Source: Halichondria panicea
Taxonomy: Eukaryota; Porifera; Demospongiae; Suberitida; Halichondriidae
Direction of reading: 5' to 3'
DNA length: 64,000 nt
Assembly: GCF_963675165.1 (NCBI RefSeq)
Contig: NC_087390.1
Coordinates: 5,990,250-6,054,249, forward strand
Shown piece after piece: positions 59,318 through 64,000 of the stretch. The position numbers and the translations under genes were made by a program. Each line of letters opens with the position of its first letter. Within the stretch, counting starts at the first letter, position 1. The notes under the pieces are model-generated. The model did no database searches, was not told where the DNA came from, and saw only the letters and a list, made by a program, of their open reading frames with translations.

Positions 59318-59703
59318 CTTCTTTGTCACCCACCCTTTTTTAGATGCTGCAGCTTTCTACCTCCACAATCCTCTATAAGCCATGCAGGCAAATTGCAAAA
59401 TAGAAATTTTAAAGTGAGTTCTCATCAGATTGCAAATTAATTATAGTCACATGTTTAGACCATGCCTGCATGTAGTTGGGCGGAGCCCGACCGTCCCTGA
59501 CAGGAGGTCGGGTTGCAAGCCTATCTGAGATTTGTTCTACGTGTGTTTTTGTAACAAGTATGAATATCATTAATTTTCAAGTGGGTGTTAAACCACCTTA
59601 ACCGCGCAACACCCGCTGAATGAGTGCACATGTGAATTAGAGATTGCTCTTAGAAAACTGAAGACAAGCTAGTAGGGATAGATGATCTACACCACTCTGA
59701 GTA

Positions 59704-61760
59704 ATGTATTGCCTTGGATGTGGCAGTGACATAGCTGATAAACTGAAGGACAGCCGGAATGTGAACACCTCAAGCTCTGAAAACGTTGCAGCAGTATGGA
59801 AAGCATTCTTAGAAAATGAAGACCAGCAGGCTGTTGCAGATGTCGACAGCATCCTCAATGGTGGAGACAGCCAAAGAGTGCCCAAGATGTGCAAGAATTG
59901 CTTCTATTCTTACAATAGGTACACCAAACTTCATGACAAACTCCAAGAAAACATTAGAAAGGCCGCTGATGTTTTGGAACTACAACTCCCACTGCCAAAG
60001 AAACGTAAGCTTGATAGTTCACTGTCTTGGCAAACAACTAGGGCTCAGCCATCAGGATCTAGCACCCAGTCCCCTGAAGTTGCGGTGGGTGCCATTAATA
60101 TTCATTTTATAAGTCATTAAGTCTAGTTATTTTTACAGATTAAAGTGTGTTACAAAACTCCAAAAACATTCCTGCTCACTCCTAGCCGAAAACACATAGG
60201 AAAAGCTATTGCTCGTAAAAGCAGAAAAAAAGTTGCTATGGAGGCCTTAAAAGACCCAACCACCAGAAAATACTTATTGAAGATGGTCGGGATAGAATTG
60301 GCCAAAGAAGTGAAATGTATGTCATCAGAGAGTGCTAACTCTATCTTGCAGAGCCAGAATCCTGATGACCTTAGACAATTCAGTTGGGAAATGCTACTGA
60401 ACGAGCTCTCTATGTTTGCCCCTGTGTTGAGACAACTCCTGGATTTAGCCACTAACACCAGAGTCCGCCGTTCCAACACTGATGCTGTCATTGGGATGTG
60501 TGCAGCCATCCTTATCAACCATCGCAATCCAAAGATGAATTTGGTCCAACGAAGCAATGCCCTGGTTCTGTATGCTGGTCACAGCTCAAAGCAGGTGATT
60601 AAAACGTTCCCACGCCAAGTTGTCTAAAAGAACGCTATAGATTGCCATTTTCACTTAATTTCAAATCTGCCCGGGAACGAGGCTATAGTATAATTATAAT
60701 TACCGATATACAGACTGAGATTACTTTGTTTGCGAACGGTCGTATACTGTATAGGTCTATCAGCGACTACAGAGGTTAAATGTGACTGTATCACACTCTT
60801 CTGTGATTCGAATGCTAGACAAAGTTGGCGAAGGGTTTGATGCTCAGGTTAAGGAATGGAGAGATCGCCTTGTATCCACACTGGACAGTGGCAATGAAAT
60901 TGTAAGAAATTTGTAATTATTAATTCTTTTTAAAAAATATTATACAGCAAATTCAGAGAGCCCCCTGGATCACTTGTGAGAATGACGATATTGATCGGCC
61001 CACAGCATCCACCAGTGATGATTCGGACACGGACTCAGATTCTGACTCATCGTGGAAGAATTACTCACCCATCACCTCTGGGTCAGAAGACGAAGGTGAT
61101 GATGATCTCAGGAGCAACTCCTCTTCAAGTGATGTGAGTAATTTTGACAGCAGTGATGAAGAAGATACTCCAAGTAACCTTCCTACTTCTGGACCTCTTC
61201 ACCAGGGCTCAACTTCTAACGCACCACAAACTGGAAATATGGCAGGCGTCACATCCAATAAACACACTAAGCAGCAAGGTGCACATGCATGCATTATGTA
61301 TACTTTTTACTTTGTGTTTTTGCATATAGATCATCCAACAATGTACCATTTGGTTGGTGATAATGTGGACAAAGGAATAAAACAGCGGTATATGAGAGTT
61401 GGTACCAGTAAGCCGGATGATATTCACTACTTCCACTCCTATGCTGTCGGTGACCGAATTGACTTCATGAATCTCAGTGACCAAGTTATTCCGACTCTAC
61501 AGCAAAATTCTGAACAAGTTGCTGTTTCCTTATTACCAACATCTGACGATGATCTCGCTCTTCGTAACAACATGTGTATTCTCATGTCCAGAATCCTCTA
61601 CGAAAACATGGGATTCTTCAATCTAGCTTTTGATGGTGTCGTAGATTGGCACAGAGAGAGAGACCTTTACTCAAATACGTTGCTACCTGCATGCATGTAT
61701 AATGTGCAGATCATCTTGAAACCTTCATCATGCACACATCTATTTAAGTACTACAATTAA
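59704..61760 (+). CDS. transposon protein with zinc-finger-like N-terminus and DUF6589-like region, C-truncated
   Basis: Exons 59704-60084, 60139-60594, 60773-60901, 60948-61278, 61330-61760; phases agree (575 aa). The N-terminus has CLGCG...MCKNCFYSYNRY, two Cys pairs that could bind zinc. The middle has FSWEMLLNELSMFAPVLRQL and IGMCAAILINHRNPKMNLVQ. The last exons have YHLVGDNVDKGIKQRYMRVG and IHYFHSYAVGDRID. This order is seen in repetitive invertebrate proteins annotated as DUF6589. The name is from memory of the motif, not a search. The C-terminal part, where such proteins continue for several hundred residues, is missing. The gene may be the transposase. An Asp-Ser-rich acidic stretch (60980-61180) separates the two halves. 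Confidence 0.65.
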
Positions 61761-62054
61761 CAACAACTTACACCATTTAGAATCTACCTGGTCTTTCATG
61801 ATGGCTAAAAGAGGAGTCACAACCACCACAATTGAATGCCCTACTTCCTTCTTCAAGATCTTGTCAAGGGCTACTGGCAAGCAGGCATAACACAAGCTCT
61901 TTCCAAAGCCGGTTGGAAGAACAGCAAACACATCTCGACCTTCAATAAAAGCCAGAACTATATCAACTTGTTCAGGCTTCATGACAGGGTAGCCCGACTC
62001 TTTGGAAGCCTCAATGACACACTCCCTAATAAACTCTGATCTCTCCATCATCAA
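61740..62054 (-). pseudogene. RecQ-like helicase N-terminal fragment
   Basis: On the minus strand: KPEQVDIVLAFIEGRDVFAV (Q-motif region), LPTGFGKSLCY (Walker A / motif I), then VVTPLLAIMKDQV (motif Ia). This is the start of a RecQ-type DNA helicase. It ends at a potential GTAAGT donor about 61765, and the rest of the helicase is absent. Its position inside the inverted repeats of the transposon, back to the DUF6589-like gene, makes it transposon cargo and not the host RecQ gene. Confidence 0.75.
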
Positions 62055-62293
62055 CTAGCTCTGGTCTACTATTACTGCGTTGCGGTTACACTGCAGGATT
62101 GTGGTGTTGCACTTAAGAGAGTAATTAACTGGGTGTGGTAATGGTCTAGAATCTGCAATCTGATTGGGCGCCACTATAGTGGCGCTAGAACAAATCCCAG
62201 ATAGGCTTGCAACCCGACCTCCCGTCAGGGACGGTCGGGCTCCGCCCAACTAGCCTGCATGCACCCATAAAAAAGTTACTTATATAAACAGAG

Positions 62294-63865
62294 CTAGAAC
62301 ATCTCAATCTTACTGTATCTAGACACAATGACACAATTGTTCATGTCCACAGCTAAACCACACACAAGGTCCACTTGTTCACCCCCCTTGTTGCCAAGCA
62401 ACTCGACAAACTCCCCTTGTGATGAGAACAGGCACACACCATCACTCTCCCACTCACTGACATATAACACGCCCCCACCATCCATAGCAATTGCCCGAGG
62501 GTGCTTTAGTTTATCGCTACTCGTTGAACTTATAGCTGCCGATGATTTATGAGTGATAGATCGAATAAACTGTCCATCAGCTGTGAAGACTTGCACTCGA
62601 TTGTTGTAATAGTCCGATATATACAACACAGTGTTGGAATCGTCAATAGCGATATTCTCGGGGAAATTAAACAGTCCATCACTATGGCCTTCACTACCGA
62701 ATGAGCGCTTGAATGTGAGATGTGCAGAGAAAACTTGCACTCGATAGTTGACTTGATCGCAGACGTACAATCGATCTTTCTTCTTGCTGAAACAGATGCC
62801 CAAGGGAAGGTTGAATTGTCCATCCTCACTTCCCATGCATCCAACAGTAGCGATGAACTTCCCTTCCGATGTAAACTTCTGCACTCAATGATTACCAGAA
62901 TCGCTCACATAGATATTATCATCTTTATCAATCGCAACTCCTCTTGGTTTGTTAAATTTTCCATGTTCTGTTCCAAATCCACCGAATGCTTTCTTCTTAC
63001 CGTCTTGAGCTATGATCGAGACGTAGTTTGACTTGTACTCGGCAACTATCAGTTCACCTTTGCTGTTTGTTGCAATACCTTGCGGCTTGCTAAGACCTTC
63101 GATGATTCTGATTGGTTTACGAAGGCTCTCTGGCGACGGGGTAACGGCCACAGGGTACGGACTACCTTTGATGGGCCTATGATTGATTCTAATGTGAAGA
63201 CTGTGTTTCCCTCGGCTAACTGGCTGGTATGTGATCGTACGGCGACCATTTTCCCTCTTAATATCACATTTAATCGAAGCTCCTCTCTTGTTGTCTACTA
63301 GCTCAGCTGCAAGATCAAGTTTATCGATTAAATTGTCCACTGTAACGATAGTCTCTCTCCCATTTATTGCAAATCCCAATCCTTCTCCACTTGCAATGCA
63401 GTTATCAATCGCCACCTGTTCCGAATATACACTCCCAAAATCTTTGCAGTTTTGACCAATCTGCTCTGACTTGTCTCTGATAAATATCATATCTGCTTCG
63501 ATCTGCGGCTGAATTGTGGATGGTTCAAATTCGACCGTTATCTCTTGTTCTTCGTGGCCGACTTGAGTGGTTGCCTCGAGTAACACGTTGCTCATCTTCG
63601 TGCGAGAGAGCTCAACTTTTTGTTTGTGGGCCGACAAAATTTGTAGCTTTTGTTGAGCGAGGCTATCGAGCTGTGAAACCAGCTGTTTCTTGCGTTCTTC
63701 TATGATATGGATCAATGAGTTCATTTCTCGGTTTATTTTCGCTTGAAGTGAGGATTTCTGAGAGTTAATTCTTTGTTCTCGTTTGTCAAATGTCTTGAGG
63801 GCTTTGTCCAAGTGCCTCTTGACGACTTTGAGACTCAACACGGTAGTGGTTGCTGGAGTAGCCAT
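62294..63865 (-). CDS. coiled coil-filamin-NHL protein with one in-frame TGA
   Basis: Single exon. The start MATPATTTVLSLKVV at 63865 is preferred over ATG 63874, which is almost on top of a TATA-like stretch at 63882-63893. Residues 1-120 are a coiled coil of the B-box C-terminal type. Residues about 180-250 are a filamin/ABP280 repeat (LDLAAELVDNKRGASIKCDI, KGSPYPVAVTPSP). Then come NHL repeats (KPQGIATNSKGELIVAE, KPRGVAIDKDDNIYVSDSGN, FPENIAIDDSNTVLYISD). The frame is cut at 62885-62887 by TGA exactly where NHL repeats carry Arg (SGNH-R-VQKF); coding resumes at once and is clean to 62294. One CGA to TGA change explains it. RING and B-box of TRIM2/3/71-type proteins are absent. Either pseudogene, allele, or stop readthrough. 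Full length would be about 523 aa. Confidence 0.8.
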
Positions 63866-64000
63866 ATCCTGCATTTGGTAATAGTATATATAAGGTGTCC
63901 GACACGACTAGCTCTAGCTCTAGCTCTATAGCTCTACGATACTATATAGTAAGGGAAATGTCCTATACAAAAATTATACTAAGCCAAAAAAAGGAACCTT
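63866..64000. promoter_or_regulatory. promoter region of the filamin-NHL gene
   Basis: On the minus strand CTTATATATACTATT lies about 17-30 bp before the chosen ATG. The rest of the window edge has an AGCTCTAGCTCTAG run and no gene. Confidence 0.4.

Larger units (their letters stand above)
59473..62252. mobile_element. 2.8 kb TAGTTGGGC DNA transposon with DUF6589-like and RecQ-like genes
   Basis: Terminal inverted repeats of about 60 bp (TAGTTGGGCGGAGCCCGACC...GGTTGCAAGCCTATCTG). Perfect 9-bp duplication GCCTGCATG at 59464-59472 and 62253-62261. It carries a multi-exon plus-strand gene (59704-61760) and a convergent helicase fragment (61740-62054). Both lack their C-terminal parts, so the middle has been deleted and this copy is not autonomous. 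The same ends cap the 192-bp element at 16170 and the 1.5 kb element at 45498. Confidence 0.9.

Noticed and set aside
61740..62054. Host RecQ helicase gene
   Set aside because: It is a short fragment enclosed by transposon ends with a target duplication, and no further helicase exons follow.

Overview
The window is animal nuclear DNA. Genes are split by many short GT-AG introns, and the DNA is AT-rich and full of (TG)n/(CA)n tracts, small palindromic transposons and retroelement pieces. The protein set (centralspindlin RacGAP, LSM12, many ZU5/UPA/death-fold proteins, Kelch and filamin-NHL proteins) and the compact style suggest a demosponge. That is inference; no marker gene proves it.

Left part, 1-40 kb. 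A module made of [3' exons of a Ser/Pro-rich gene, called gene X here] - [LSM12, minus strand] - [RacGAP1, plus strand] is repeated in tandem and has decayed unevenly. From left to right there are: LSM12 and gene X relics (1.6-2.25 kb); a small secreted protein (minus, 2.5-3.0 kb); a chimeric gene joining the N-terminal half of RacGAP1 to a ZU5 domain (3.8-9.3 kb), with a reading frame open across 10 exons and a C-terminus supplied by a SINE; gene X tail; an intact LSM12 (10.3-12.2 kb); a decayed RacGAP1 copy (12.6-19.3 kb) followed by gene X exons (19.5-21.6 kb); an LSM12 pseudogene (22.1-23.9 kb); and a complete 20-exon RacGAP1 gene (24.2-40.05 kb, 698 aa, all splice phases agree). Intron 4 of both later RacGAP1 copies holds nested plus-strand genes for coiled-coil proteins. 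Two types recur: a soluble coiled-coil protein (14.7, 26.8 and 30.0 kb) and a coiled-coil protein with a C-terminal membrane anchor (16.9 and 32.1 kb). The 32.1 kb copy also has CARD-like and Death domains.

Middle, 40-45 kb. A CARD-like/coiled-coil gene with one frameshift (40.3-41.4 kb) lies tail to tail with a minus-strand coiled coil-ZU5-UPA-Death gene (11 exons, 845 aa).

45-54 kb is a transposon graveyard: a 5'-truncated retroelement with a poly(A) tail and a 15-bp target duplication, a DNA element inserted inside that retroelement, a 1.1 kb inverted-repeat element, two long foldback elements, a second retroelement relic and many palindromic elements. Several unrelated-looking DNA elements share one end signature, TAG...CTA with 9-bp target duplications. 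These include hairpins of only 46-58 bp and a 2.8 kb element (59.5-62.3 kb) carrying a DUF6589-like gene and a RecQ-like helicase fragment, the best candidate source of transposition functions.

Right end. A 15-exon minus-strand gene (54.3-59.3 kb, 1058 aa) encodes Kelch, death-fold, coiled coil, ZU5, UPA and Death in one chain. The last gene is a single-exon coiled coil-filamin-NHL protein (62.3-63.9 kb, minus) broken by one in-frame TGA.

Across the window, death-fold, ZU5 and coiled-coil modules recur in different combinations, often bounded by phase-1 introns. The region looks like a workshop of exon shuffling among signalling adaptors next to a tandemly duplicated cytokinesis gene.
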